Assembly (NCBI GenBank): GCA_001801055.1
Contig: MGWP01000047.1
Span: forward strand, 1-39,715
DNA: 39,715 nt
Origin: Gallionellales bacterium GWA2_55_18
GTDB taxonomy: Bacteria > Pseudomonadota > Gammaproteobacteria > Burkholderiales > Gallionellaceae
Reading direction: 5' to 3'
The translations under genes were made by a program, and so were the position numbers. Shown here one piece after another: positions 29,509 through 38,720 of this stretch. Numbering within the stretch: the first letter of the stretch is position 1; each line of letters starts with the position of its first letter. The notes under the pieces were generated by a model. The model saw only the letters and a list, made by a program, of their open reading frames with translations, was not told the DNA's origin and searched no databases.

Positions 29509-30912
29509 TTAAATTGTGCTCACATCAACAAAATGCCCGGCAATCGCCGCAGCAGCAGCCATTTCCGGGCTGACCAAATGGGTGCGTCCACCCTGCCCCT
29601 GCCGCCCCTCGAAGTTGCGGTTGGAAGTGGCAGCGCAGCGCTCGCCCGGCGCGAGCCGGTCGTCGTTCATCGCCAAACACATCGAGCAACCCGGATCGCG
29701 CCATTCGAAACCCGCCGCGACAAATATCCTGTCCAAGCCTTCCTGCTCGGCCTGCTGTTTCACCAGGCCGGAACCGGGCACCACCATCGCCAGCTTCACG
29801 TTCGGCGCGACATGCTTGCCCTTCGCGACCGCCGCCGCAGCGCGCATATCCTCGATGCGCGCGTTGGTGCAGGAACCGATAAACACCTTATCGATGTTAA
29901 TCTCGGTGATCGGCGTATTCGCTTTCAGCCCCATGTATTGCAAGGCGCGTTCCGCACCCTCGCGCTTTACCGCATCGCTCATCGTTGCCGGATCGGGCAC
30001 GCGCCCATCCACCGCCACCACCATTTCCGGCGACGTGCCCCAGGTCACTTGCGGCCTGATCTGCGCTGCATCCAGCTTGATGGTCGCATCGAACTGCGCG
30101 CCGCCATCGCTGTGCAAGGTGCGCCAGTAAGCCACGGCCTTGTCCCACAATTCGCCCTGCGGCGCGAACGGGCGATCCTTCAGGTAATCAATCGTCGTGT
30201 CATCCGCCGCGATCATGCCGGCGCGCGCGCCCGCTTCGATCGCCATGTTGCACAGCGTCATGCGCCCTTCCATCGAAAGTGCGCATATCGCGCTGCCGGC
30301 AAACTCGATCGCGCAGCCGGTGCCGCCCGCCGTGCCGATCTTGCCGATCACCGCCAGCGCCACATCCTTGGCGGTCACGCCACGGCCCAATACGCCATCC
30401 ACCAGCACCAGCATGGCCTTGGATTTTTTCATCAGCAAACATTGCGTCGCCATTACATGCTCGACTTCGGAAGTGCCAATGCCGAACGCCAGCGCAGCGA
30501 ATGCGCCATGCGTGCTGGTATGCGAATCGCCGCATACCACCGTCATGCCCGGCAGGGTCGCGCCCTGCTCCGGCCCGATCACATGCACGATGCCCTGACG
30601 CACATCGTTCATCTTGAATTCGTTCACGCCATACTCGGCGCAATTGCTGTCCAGCGTCTCCACCTGCAAGCGCGCTATCGGATCGGCGATACCCTGCGCC
30701 CGCCCTTTGGTCGGCACATTGTGATCGGCCACCGCCAGTATCGACGCACTGCGCCACAGCTTGCGCCCGGCCAGTTTCAGTCCCTCGAACGCCTGCGGGC
30801 TGGTCACCTCATGCACCAGATGGCGGTCGATATAAATCAGCGCGGTGCCGTCGGCTTCCTGCCGCACCACGTGAGCATTCCAGAGTTTGTCGTAAAGAGT
30901 TTGCACGCCCAT
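29509..30912 (-). CDS. leuC: 3-isopropylmalate dehydratase large subunit
   Basis: [61 protein letters not shown]. Confidence 0.98.
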   Translation of the reverse strand: MGVQTLYDKLWNAHVVRQEADGTALIYIDRHLVHEVTSPQAFEGLKLAGRKLWRSASILAVADHNVPTKGRAQGIADPIARLQVETLDSNCAEYGVNEFKMNDVRQGIVHVIGPEQGATLPGMTVVCGDSHTSTHGAFAALAFGIGTSEVEHVMATQCLLMKKSKAMLVLVDGVLGRGVTAKDVALAVIGKIGTAGGTGCAIEFAGSAICALSMEGRMTLCNMAIEAGARAGMIAADDTTIDYLKDRPFAPQGELWDKAVAYWRTLHSDGGAQFDATIKLDAAQIRPQVTWGTSPEMVVAVDGRVPDPATMSDAVKREGAERALQYMGLKANTPITEINIDKVFIGSCTNARIEDMRAAAAVAKGKHVAPNVKLAMVVPGSGLVKQQAEQEGLDRIFVAAGFEWRDPGCSMCLAMNDDRLAPGERCAATSNRNFEGRQGQGGRTHLVSPEMAAAAAIAGHFVDVSTI

Positions 30913-31054
30913 GTTGTTCCACTTTTTTAGAGCGCGCGATTATGCCACAACAGTGGCGGCTTGGCACTCTGAATCCAATACCGGCAACCGTTTCCAGCCA
31001 AATCTATTTTGGGTAGAATCTGGCATCACTGTAAATCGCCAAGGAACACCAACA

Positions 31055-31624
31055 ATGAAAATCAGCTCCTCTGTCATTTTGGCGTGCCTCGCGCTGCTCT
31101 CCGCTTGCTCGACACTCAACGAGCAGGAATGCCGTTCTGCCGACTGGCACCAGCTCGGCATCAAGGATGGCCAACAGGGTGAACCGGCGAATTTACTGGA
31201 TGAACACAAGGAATCCTGCACGCGCTACAACGTCCGCCCGGACGAAAGCCGCTATCTGGCGGGGCGCGAGGCTGGGTTAAAACAATACTGCCAGCCTGGC
31301 AATGCCTTCCGCCTCGGCATGAACGGCGAAGCATACAAGGGTGTTTGCCCGCTGGATGTGGATGCGGCATTCCGCCGCAACAATGCGGCGGCCTTGGAAG
31401 TTTACAACTCAAAAAAGAAAATCGAAGATACCGACCGCCAGCTATCCAGAAAAGAACATGAGCTGACCGAGAAGGATACTTCTGACAAGGAGAGAATCCG
31501 CCTGCGGGAAGAAATCCGGGAACTGGATCGCAAACGCGACCGGCTGCGTAGCGACTTGCACTATCAGGAGCGCGAACTGGATCACCTGATGGATGAAGCG
31601 AGGTATCGCGGCGAGCCGCGCTGA
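31055..31624 (+). CDS. DUF2799-like lipoprotein
   Basis: MKISSSVILACLALLSACSTL lipobox; CRSADWHQLGIKDGQQG, ...YLAGREAGLKQYCQPGNAFRLGMNGEAYKGVCP pattern; C-terminal coiled coil. Confidence 0.85.
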   Translation: MKISSSVILACLALLSACSTLNEQECRSADWHQLGIKDGQQGEPANLLDEHKESCTRYNVRPDESRYLAGREAGLKQYCQPGNAFRLGMNGEAYKGVCPLDVDAAFRRNNAAALEVYNSKKKIEDTDRQLSRKEHELTEKDTSDKERIRLREEIRELDRKRDRLRSDLHYQERELDHLMDEARYRGEPR

Positions 31625-31642
31625 TGCTCTGGCTGCGGGGTG

Positions 31643-31673
31643 CAAATTTAATCCGAACACGACCCCTTTAGTT
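31643..31673 (+). repeat. Direct repeat, left flank of vapBC
   Basis: caaatttaatccgaacacgacccctttagtt; 30/31 identical to 32406-32436. Confidence 0.95.
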
Positions 31674-31776
31674 GGTTGCTTTAGTTGAGTTGGTTGCGCC
31701 GTTTTTGCTCTTGCTGCCAACAACATTGCCTTCTATACTCTTACCATTCGCGTATCGATACAAAAGAGGTGAGACG

Positions 31777-31989
31777 ATGGCCGCCACTGCAACACTATCC
31801 AGCAAATATCAGATTTCTGTCCCCAAAGCCATCCGTGACGACCTGCATTGGAAAGCGGGGCAGGAATTTGTTTTCATCCCCAAGGGCAAGGGTGTACTAC
31901 TTATGCCCGTTCCCGAGTTGAAGCAACTCGCCGGCATGGCCAAGGGCGCACAGACTAAGGGCTATCGCGACCGGCAAGATCGCTTCTAA
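31777..31989 (+). CDS. vapB: AbrB/MazE-type antitoxin (VapB-like)
   Basis: MAATATLSSKYQISVPKAIRDDLHWKAGQEFVFIPKG; SD agaggtgag; abuts PIN gene (stop region overlaps). Confidence 0.9.
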   Translation: MAATATLSSKYQISVPKAIRDDLHWKAGQEFVFIPKGKGVLLMPVPELKQLAGMAKGAQTKGYRDRQDRF

Positions 31990-32366
31990 TGCGCGTCGTC
32001 GACACCTCGGCTTGGATCGAGTGGCTGGTTGGCAGCCCGCTGGGCAAGCGGCTAGCGCGGGAAATCCCCGAAAAAACCCAATGCGTTGTACCTACCATCG
32101 TGCAGTTGGAGCTGGTGAAATGGCTCACGAAGGAAATCGGTGAAGACCAGGCTGACCAGATGATCGCCTATACGCAGAAATGCGTGGTGGCACCGCTCGA
32201 CACGCGCATTGCGCTACACGCCGCCGACTTTCATCGCCAATACAAACTGGCGACTGCAGATGCCGTGGTGTATGCGACAGCTCGCGAATTCGATGCCGAA
32301 TTGCTGACGTGTGATGCCCACTTCGAAAATCTGCCGGGCGTGGTTTTCGTCAAGAAGAATAGGTAG
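31989..32366 (+). CDS. vapC: PIN-domain toxin (VapC-like)
   Basis: MRVVDTSAWIEWL, E in VQLELVKW, ATADAVVYATAREFDAELLTCDAHF acidic PIN residues. Confidence 0.92.
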   Translation: MRVVDTSAWIEWLVGSPLGKRLAREIPEKTQCVVPTIVQLELVKWLTKEIGEDQADQMIAYTQKCVVAPLDTRIALHAADFHRQYKLATADAVVYATAREFDAELLTCDAHFENLPGVVFVKKNR

Positions 32367-32405
32367 CCCGGAAAAAACTGAAAACCGTGGCATCTCCTGT
32401 TGTTC

Positions 32406-32436
32406 AAATTTAATCCGAACACGACCCCTTTAATTC
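32406..32436 (+). repeat. Direct repeat, right flank of vapBC
   Basis: caaatttaatccgaacacgacccctttaatt. Confidence 0.95.
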
Positions 32437-32462
32437 GAGAGATTAAAAGCTCAAATAAAAAT

Positions 32463-32750
32463 TCACTTCAACAACGGATGATCCTTGGGCAGTTGTTTGG
32501 AATACCAGATGGCCAGTTTGTGCCGCATGGTTTTTTCGGCGACCTGGTCTTCCGGCAGGGGCTGAATGACTTTGTCATGAACCAGCAGCCGGTAGAGGTA
32601 TAGCAGTTTCTCGCTCGCCGAATCGGTCGGCTCAAACTCGACCACGCCCCGCCCTTCCGCATATTTCACGCCTGCAAGCAGCGCTTCCTTGAACAATGCG
32701 TTTTCATTTTTCAGTTTTTTCATGGCAATCTCCGTTGGTGACGCACTCAA
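32463..32750 (-). CDS. DUF5062-like small protein
   Basis: MKKLKNENALFKEALLAGVKYAEGRGVVEF...YLYRLLVHDKVIQPLPEDQ...KLAIWYSKQLPKDHPLL; likely start at the internal MKKLKNE. Confidence 0.7.
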   Translation of the reverse strand: MSASPTEIAMKKLKNENALFKEALLAGVKYAEGRGVVEFEPTDSASEKLLYLYRLLVHDKVIQPLPEDQVAEKTMRHKLAIWYSKQLPKDHPLLK

Positions 32751-32914
32751 GCACTGCTTGCATGAAGCAGCACAGGTCGGGCGCTACATGGCTGTATCCC
32801 GCGTGGCTTGAATGCAGTTTTCAAGTTCTTGCGGCGCATCTTGCCAGACAACATATGGCACTACAAGCTGCACAGCGGAACAGTTTTCGGCAAAAACTGC
32901 CACGCTGTTTCACC

Positions 32915-34069
32915 CTATTTCGCCCTGCCCATCTTCCACACCATCAGCAGCAAACCCAGCAGCGCCATGGCCGCGCTGCATGAATACAGCACGCTGGCTC
33001 CGTAGTGCACCCAGATTGGGCCGCTCGCCAGCCCGCCCAGCACATTGCCCGCGCCATAGGTGAAACTGCCGAACAGCGCCTGGCCTTTCGATTGGTGCCG
33101 CCCCTGAAAAAACTCGTGTATCAGCCCGACCGAGGCGGCGTGATATGCGCCGAAGGTGGCGGCATGTAGCACTTGAGCAATAAGCAGCAGCAACAGAAAA
33201 TCCACGCCCCAGCCGATCAGCATGAAGCGCAGCACGGCCAGACCAAAACTGCCGATCAGGATGCGCGTGAACCCATAGCGCCGCACCAGCCACGGCATCA
33301 GGAAAAACACGCCGATCTCACAAATCACGCCGAGCGCCCATAGCCCGCCCACCGCGCTCTTGGCGTATCCGTGCTCGACCAGATAAATCGAAAAGAAGGT
33401 GTAATAAGGCCCATGCGCAACGGACATCAGCAAACAGGCGCCGAACAGCGCCAGCACGCGCGGCTGCAACAGGATGTTCCGGATCGGCTGACTGTCCGTA
33501 TGATGCGCCAGCACTTCGGTGGGCGGAATCTGGCGCGAAAACAGCAAAATGCCTAGCTCACAGACCAATCCTGCCCACAGCAACCAGGCGATGGCGATAT
33601 GGTCGAAGGCGTAACCCAGCCCGATCACCGCGACGATGAACCCTATGGAGCCCCATGAACGGATGCGCCCGTAATGGGCGGTGTTCTTGCCGAGATAAGT
33701 GAGCGTGGTCGCCTCCACCAATGGCATCGACGCGCTCCAGAAAAAACTCATCAGCCCCAGCACCAGCAACATCCCCCAGAAGCTGGTAGTGGCAAACACG
33801 CCGAGATAGCACACCGCGCTCAACGTCGCCGCGACCTGCACCACCAGCAGGCGTTTTCCCGTCCGGTCCGCGAGCACGCCCCAGATGTTCGGCGCGATCA
33901 TGCGCATCACCGGCTGCACCGACATCAGGATGGCGATTTCGATGGCATCGAAACCGATGGATTGGAGATACAGGCTCCAGTAGGGCGCGAACGTCCCCAC
34001 GAAGGCGTAATAGAAAAAATAGAAACCGGCGATGCGCCAGTGGTAGTTCTTGCGGTCAGGATTCATCAA
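32915..34069 (-). CDS. MFS transporter (3-phenylpropionate/nucleoside-symporter-like family)
   Basis: ~12 hydrophobic segments; FYFFYYAFVGTFAPYWSLYLQSIGF, NIWGVLADRTGKR. Confidence 0.88.
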   Translation of the reverse strand: MMNPDRKNYHWRIAGFYFFYYAFVGTFAPYWSLYLQSIGFDAIEIAILMSVQPVMRMIAPNIWGVLADRTGKRLLVVQVAATLSAVCYLGVFATTSFWGMLLVLGLMSFFWSASMPLVEATTLTYLGKNTAHYGRIRSWGSIGFIVAVIGLGYAFDHIAIAWLLWAGLVCELGILLFSRQIPPTEVLAHHTDSQPIRNILLQPRVLALFGACLLMSVAHGPYYTFFSIYLVEHGYAKSAVGGLWALGVICEIGVFFLMPWLVRRYGFTRILIGSFGLAVLRFMLIGWGVDFLLLLLIAQVLHAATFGAYHAASVGLIHEFFQGRHQSKGQALFGSFTYGAGNVLGGLASGPIWVHYGASVLYSCSAAMALLGLLLMVWKMGRAK

Positions 34070-34117
34070 GACAAAACCGCGTAAATTTGGCTCGAATTGC
34101 GCTTCATCGCGGCTTGC

Positions 34118-35209
34118 TCATTGATTCTCATTCTTGTTGCGTGGGCGGATTAGCTTGGTTGCGGCTTCGAGCTGCTTTATCAATTCGGCCTCCCCCAGCG
34201 ATTCCTTCGCTTCACGTCGCTGTGCCGCAAACTGTTCAAATTCAGCCTGCGCTTTTTCATCAGCCATTTTTTTACTTACCTTACCCGCATCCGGCAACAC
34301 ATCACGGTCGTTAAAGCGCAAAAACTCATCCAGCTTGCTTTGCCAATCCCGCATAAATACCTGTTTGCGTCGCATCGCTTGGTCTTCTGCAAAGTCCAGC
34401 CACATGGAAACAATACGGTTCAATACGCTTATTTCATCCACGCCCAGATAATTCTTGGCTATCGTCACATCGGTTTTGCGCACCTCATCGCGCGCCCAAT
34501 TGGTCAAGCCCATATTCGGCAATGCATGATCTGCGCGCTGAATAATCAACTCGGCAGCGGTGTGCCCCGTCGCGGCAAAGTGCAACTTGTTTTGAATGAT
34601 GCTGAAAAATTGATTGGTTTCCGGCAAAGACGGTTCATAGTCGGTCGCCATTGAAAAAATCTCGCGCACCCGCAGATACATGCGCCGCTCGCTGGCGCGA
34701 ATATCGCGAATTCGCGCCAACAAATCGGCGAAGTGGTCAGGCACAGATGAACCGGCAACGGGAGGATTTTTCAGGCGTTCGTCATCCATGACAAAGCCCT
34801 TAACGATGTACTCCCTGAGTTGCTGAGTCGCCCAGATGCGGAAGCGGGTGGCGATCCGGCTTTTCACGCGATAACCGACCGAAATCACCATGTCCAGATT
34901 AAAACTGTCCAGCTCGCGCTGCACTTGCCGATTGCCCTCCTGGCGAACCCACAAGCTTTTCTTGTGAGTTGCCTCATCCTCCAGCTCACCCTCGGCATAG
35001 ATGTTCTGAATATGCAGGCTAATATTTTGCTGCGTGGTTTGAAACAGTTCCGCCATTTGCTGCTGCGTCAGCCACAATGTGCCATCTGTTAACCGCACCT
35101 GAATACGTGTTTGCGCATCCTCGGTTTGGTACAGCAGGAATTCGCCGTTGCTTGGCGAGCCGACTGCAGCAGATGTCGCCAGATGGGAAGGTTTCTTCTT
35201 GCCGCTCAT
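34118..35209 (-). CDS. RhuM-family protein
   Basis: EFLLYQTEDAQTRIQVRLTDGTLWLTQQQMAELFQTTQQNISLHIQNIYAEGEL, SVGYRVKSRIATRFRIWATQQLREYIVKGFVMDDERL. Confidence 0.9.
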   Translation of the reverse strand: MSGKKKPSHLATSAAVGSPSNGEFLLYQTEDAQTRIQVRLTDGTLWLTQQQMAELFQTTQQNISLHIQNIYAEGELEDEATHKKSLWVRQEGNRQVQRELDSFNLDMVISVGYRVKSRIATRFRIWATQQLREYIVKGFVMDDERLKNPPVAGSSVPDHFADLLARIRDIRASERRMYLRVREIFSMATDYEPSLPETNQFFSIIQNKLHFAATGHTAAELIIQRADHALPNMGLTNWARDEVRKTDVTIAKNYLGVDEISVLNRIVSMWLDFAEDQAMRRKQVFMRDWQSKLDEFLRFNDRDVLPDAGKVSKKMADEKAQAEFEQFAAQRREAKESLGEAELIKQLEAATKLIRPRNKNENQ

Positions 35210-35355
35210 ACTTCGGCCTTATCAAAGAGATCGTTGTCCGCGACCCAATGCTCCGCGTGATAAAGCTTCGCAGTACCTACCAGCAAAATGCGCGGTGCCA
35301 GCTTGGATCGGTTCCCCTTGCCGACCCAAGTGGGTTCGAATTTTTGTTTGAACAT
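35206..35355 (-). pseudogene. N-terminal remnant of a site-specific DNA-methyltransferase (type III Mod-like)
   Basis: 49-aa frame MFKQKFEPTWVGKGNRSKLAPRILLVGTAKLYHAEHWVADNDLFDKAEV*, resembling Mod N-termini (M.KQKLELTWIGKxxxPKLEPRIL...); stop overlaps rhuM ATG (ATGA). Confidence 0.65.
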
Positions 35356-35522
35356 GGCACTCTTTCCATCATGGTTGAGGTGCTAACGTAGAAGGCATTT
35401 GGCAACCTACTGTCGGCGGCTATGATTTTCACTTCCAAAAACAGGCCATTCGCCAAATTCTGCTATCGACACATAGCGAATGGTCAAAACATAAAAAGAA
35501 TGTGGTGTTCCGGATTGTTATC

Positions 35523-36629
35523 TTAATACCTGCCAACGCGGAACATTACAAGAGACAAGACAGTAAATTTGGCGATTAGATTTTCAAGTATCCGCGAATA
35601 TGGCAAGAAGGCCTCAGAATTGTATACATCCTTAATATCTGTAATTATCTCATCACAATTCCGAGAACCGCACATCGTCGGCTTTTCTTTACTCAGCTCT
35701 CGTAGCGTAAATATAATTTGACTTTTAGAGTAATTCTTACACACAAGCACTTCTGCAAATTGTTCAAAGAATGAATATACAAATTTCGGGTCATCTTCCA
35801 GCCAGTTATCATATGGCAGATGAGGGAGCTCAAGCATTATGGTATATCTCACATCATCACGAGCCTTTTCTGCGGCAGCCACTCTAGTGGCAACCACTCT
35901 ATACGGAACATTGATTGCTTCGTATAAAGCATCAAGATGTATTTCATCATCAAATTCTGCATGCGGAGAAGGGTACTCATTCTCGCTCGCAATTTTGAAC
36001 AGCTTATTGTCTTGGGAAAGGTTGTAATCAACAGTATTTCCATTTTCTAGGGGAAGCCTAATCATTTTTACTGCTTTTACTGCTGTTTTTAGTGCCAAAA
36101 ATCCACCTCTTATGCCGACTTCTTCAGTAAATGGAGAATAACTGAACCCTAAGCCCGAGCAATAGACTTTTGCCATTTCTCCGAATACAACATCAATCTG
36201 CTTACTACGCCCTTGAATGCCATAAAGAACAAGTGCCAGCTCGTATTCAGTCAGCCCGAATCCATTTCGCCTGAGCCTATCTGGGTGTACATGGTAATAA
36301 AGATTTTGCTGCATCGCTGAAGCGAATGCCCAATTCTCATTTTCTACAGCAATATGCATGCAGGTATCTAATGACTTATTTTGAACAACAGCCAAATCGG
36401 CTATAGTGATATTTCTGGATGTAGCACATATCCAATCGTAGGGACTTTCGATCTTGGATGAAAACATTGAGGTGATTGAATGAGTGATACTGTCGCTTAT
36501 TTTATTTTTTGCAATCAAATGGAGGGCTGTATTTCCATACTCGTCGGTTTGATACACATCTTCCCCGGATTTGATTAGCGAATTGAATAAATCAAAATCG
36601 CGGGTGATGACTGAATTGTGTAGCCTCAT
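35523..36629 (-). CDS. Ankyrin-repeat-containing protein
   Basis: NSLIKSGEDVYQTDEYGNTALHLIAKNK ankyrin motif near N-terminus; remainder unrecognised. Confidence 0.75.
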   Translation of the reverse strand: MRLHNSVITRDFDLFNSLIKSGEDVYQTDEYGNTALHLIAKNKISDSITHSITSMFSSKIESPYDWICATSRNITIADLAVVQNKSLDTCMHIAVENENWAFASAMQQNLYYHVHPDRLRRNGFGLTEYELALVLYGIQGRSKQIDVVFGEMAKVYCSGLGFSYSPFTEEVGIRGGFLALKTAVKAVKMIRLPLENGNTVDYNLSQDNKLFKIASENEYPSPHAEFDDEIHLDALYEAINVPYRVVATRVAAAEKARDDVRYTIMLELPHLPYDNWLEDDPKFVYSFFEQFAEVLVCKNYSKSQIIFTLRELSKEKPTMCGSRNCDEIITDIKDVYNSEAFLPYSRILENLIAKFTVLSLVMFRVGRY

Positions 36630-36641
36630 TTCCTACTCCCA

Positions 36642-36713
36642 TTAATTCCAGATTTCACCTGCTGGTACAACACCGAAGAAAACACCTGAAACGACGGCAT
36701 ACTTGCTTGGCAT
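36642..36713 (-). CDS. Candidate 23-aa small ORF upstream of the ankyrin gene
   Basis: GGAGGatcaaaATG; MPSKYAVVSGVFFGVVPAGEIWN*; stop lies 13 nt before the ankyrin ATG. Confidence 0.45.
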   Translation of the reverse strand: MPSKYAVVSGVFFGVVPAGEIWN

Positions 36714-36816
36714 TTTGATCCTCCTATTCAGTTAGTGATGCCCAGCGTAAAGCTAAGATACCGTCTTGTCTGTCAAGCATGATTCGTAGTCCCGCTTGAG
36801 CGTAGGGTTCAGATCG

Positions 36817-37281
36817 TTAGAGGTGTAGTTCAAGGATGCACCAGTTTTCAAAATCTATTTCGTTGGAAATGGGAATGCCGAGATTAGAGGCGTTTGAAAG
36901 GGCACGTTTAATCATCCAGTATGCTTCATCAAAGAAGTTGATCGTTACGATACATTCTTCGTTTTTGTCGTGATGCTTGATGGCATTTCGGGCGGTATTC
37001 CACTGCTTGTAAATTCTATTCGCGGGCAAATTTTCCATCGCCTCTAGACCGGTCGCTTCGCGAAGTTTTTCTATCGCTTCTACAGAACGCTCGACAATTG
37101 CTTTTTCACCATGAGCATTCAGCACCCCTGCAAATATACCTTCTGCCGCGCCAGCGAGAGTAACTGCACACAGGAATTTTTGTTGTAGGAAAAGTGTAAT
37201 TGCCTCAGTCAACTGTTCGCACGCAATTTCACTCTTTGAAATTTCTGTGTCATCCTCATAACCAAGCGTAGGAGAGCGCAT
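36817..37281 (-). CDS. Hypothetical protein, possible HEPN-like fold
   Basis: 154 aa, helical; contains ARNAIKHHDKNEE (R-N-x3-H, Rx4H). Confidence 0.65.
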   Translation of the reverse strand: MRSPTLGYEDDTEISKSEIACEQLTEAITLFLQQKFLCAVTLAGAAEGIFAGVLNAHGEKAIVERSVEAIEKLREATGLEAMENLPANRIYKQWNTARNAIKHHDKNEECIVTINFFDEAYWMIKRALSNASNLGIPISNEIDFENWCILELHL

Positions 37282-37474
37282 AAAAACCTCTAACGTGGAG
37301 TTAAACCAAAAAGCAATATTTGTTTCATGGTGATGGTACTTGCTGCTGCATCCGATTTTTTGAATGCTAATTTGCTGAGATTTTAAATCAAAGTTGCTGC
37401 GTTTAAGTTTTATATTGACTACGTTTCCCTGTTTGATCGCAGGGTTATGATGAGCCTTTTTATTGCGATGTGCA

Positions 37475-37867
37475 TCAGTAGTCCAAATATGTGTACTCGC
37501 GCTCGCTCAGCATTCCGTGTGTGGAGAAAGTAATACTAAATCGTTTGAAGAGACCGAAAAACTCGGTAAGTGACATACTGACCTTTACTCGCCTCACCAT
37601 CACGGGACCATTGCTTGCATTGAGCATGGCAAGAACGGAGTCATGATCGCCGGATGTAGCGAGAAGGAACTCAGCGCATACAGGATCTCTGTGTTTCCCG
37701 TTGTTTTCTCCGGCGCACATGGAGATACCAAGAAGGAACTCATCTTTTTGTTTGTGGCCGTTTGCCACTAACCATGCATCTGCATCATTTTTGTCAGCAC
37801 GATCTGCGGCCGATGTTCCCTTTAAATCGCCGTATTGAACTGAAGCAATGAATCGTTCTGTTTGCAT
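37475..37867 (-). CDS. Hypothetical protein
   Basis: 130-aa ORF MQTERFIASVQYGDLKGTSAADRADKNDADAWL...; SD ggag upstream. Confidence 0.65.
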   Translation of the reverse strand: MQTERFIASVQYGDLKGTSAADRADKNDADAWLVANGHKQKDEFLLGISMCAGENNGKHRDPVCAEFLLATSGDHDSVLAMLNASNGPVMVRRVKVSMSLTEFFGLFKRFSITFSTHGMLSEREYTYLDY

Positions 37868-37910
37868 ATCTGAACTCCAAGAGTTAATAAATGAATTGTA
37901 GTGCCATCGC

Positions 37911-38720
37911 TCAATCCAATGGCACGCGCCGCCAATTATTACCAGGGCCTATTGAAAGACCGCCACCAGGGCCAATTGATTGCCCACCCCCGGGACCTAT
38001 TGAAAGGCCACCACCAGGGCCAATTGATTGCCCGCCTCCGGGGCCTATTGAAAGACCACCACCAGGGCCAATTGATTGCCCGCCCCCAGGACCTATTGAA
38101 AGTCCGCCCCCAGGGCCAATTGAAAGCCCACCTCCGGGACCTATAGAAAGTCCGCCTCCAGGGCCAATTGAAAGCCCACCTCCGGGGCCTATAGAGCAAG
38201 GCCCGCCGGGACCGATGGAGCCAATGCACTCGCCACCTTCTCCAGATGCTCTCGCCCTCCATTTAATCTGTTCACGATTGGCGGGGTTTTCATAATCCCC
38301 TTCATCGTTAGAAGAATAGGAGCTGCCTTGAGTAGCCAAGGTTGAATCCGCTGATTTATTCAGTGGCCGAGCAACAACCGTCACCTTTTTAGGAAATGGC
38401 AAGATCGAAACTCTGTCGTTACGAACTTCAGAAAAACCTTGAGATTGCAGTTGAATCCGTCTATTCACAAAGACCTCGTTGCTTTTATTACTTCGCAGAT
38501 AACAAGACGATCTCTCACTGGTTTGAATCAAATAACCTCCAGGATATTTTGATTTTATGCCTTCGCTAATTGGAATCGACAAATCAAAAGGTGGCTCTGA
38601 GGATTTGTAAACTGGTTTATCAGATTTGTCATACACGGTGTAACATGCTGCTAATGACGTGGAACCGAAAGTTAGCATCAGCACAATAAGAATAAGCATT
38701 CGCATCACACCCCCATCCAT
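37911..38720 (-). CDS. Secreted protein with SIGPGGG(L/Q) tandem repeats
   Basis: Signal peptide MRMLILIVLMLTFGSTSLAAC; C-terminal run of about 12 SIGPGGGx units. Confidence 0.8.
   Translation of the reverse strand: MDGGVMRMLILIVLMLTFGSTSLAACYTVYDKSDKPVYKSSEPPFDLSIPISEGIKSKYPGGYLIQTSERSSCYLRSNKSNEVFVNRRIQLQSQGFSEVRNDRVSILPFPKKVTVVARPLNKSADSTLATQGSSYSSNDEGDYENPANREQIKWRARASGEGGECIGSIGPGGPCSIGPGGGLSIGPGGGLSIGPGGGLSIGPGGGLSIGPGGGQSIGPGGGLSIGPGGGQSIGPGGGLSIGPGGGQSIGPGGGLSIGPGNNWRRVPLD
37942..38229 (-). repeat. 24-bp tandem repeat array (about 12 units, 48-bp higher-order period)
   Basis: Alternating units ccRGGRCCtattgaaagRccRcca and ccagggccaattgattgcccRccY. Confidence 0.95.

Noticed and set aside
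29290-30930. 546-aa plus-strand ORF opposite leuC
   Set aside because: Antisense shadow of a clear leuC coding frame in GC-rich DNA; no recognisable domain.
37942-38229. Possible CRISPR array
   Set aside because: Units are contiguous with no unique spacers and encode a peptide repeat.
37891-38295. 134-aa proline-rich ORF (GPIERPPPGPIDCPPP...) on the plus strand
   Set aside because: The 24-bp repeat is a multiple of 3 and keeps several frames open; the opposite frame has the signal peptide and N-terminal domain.
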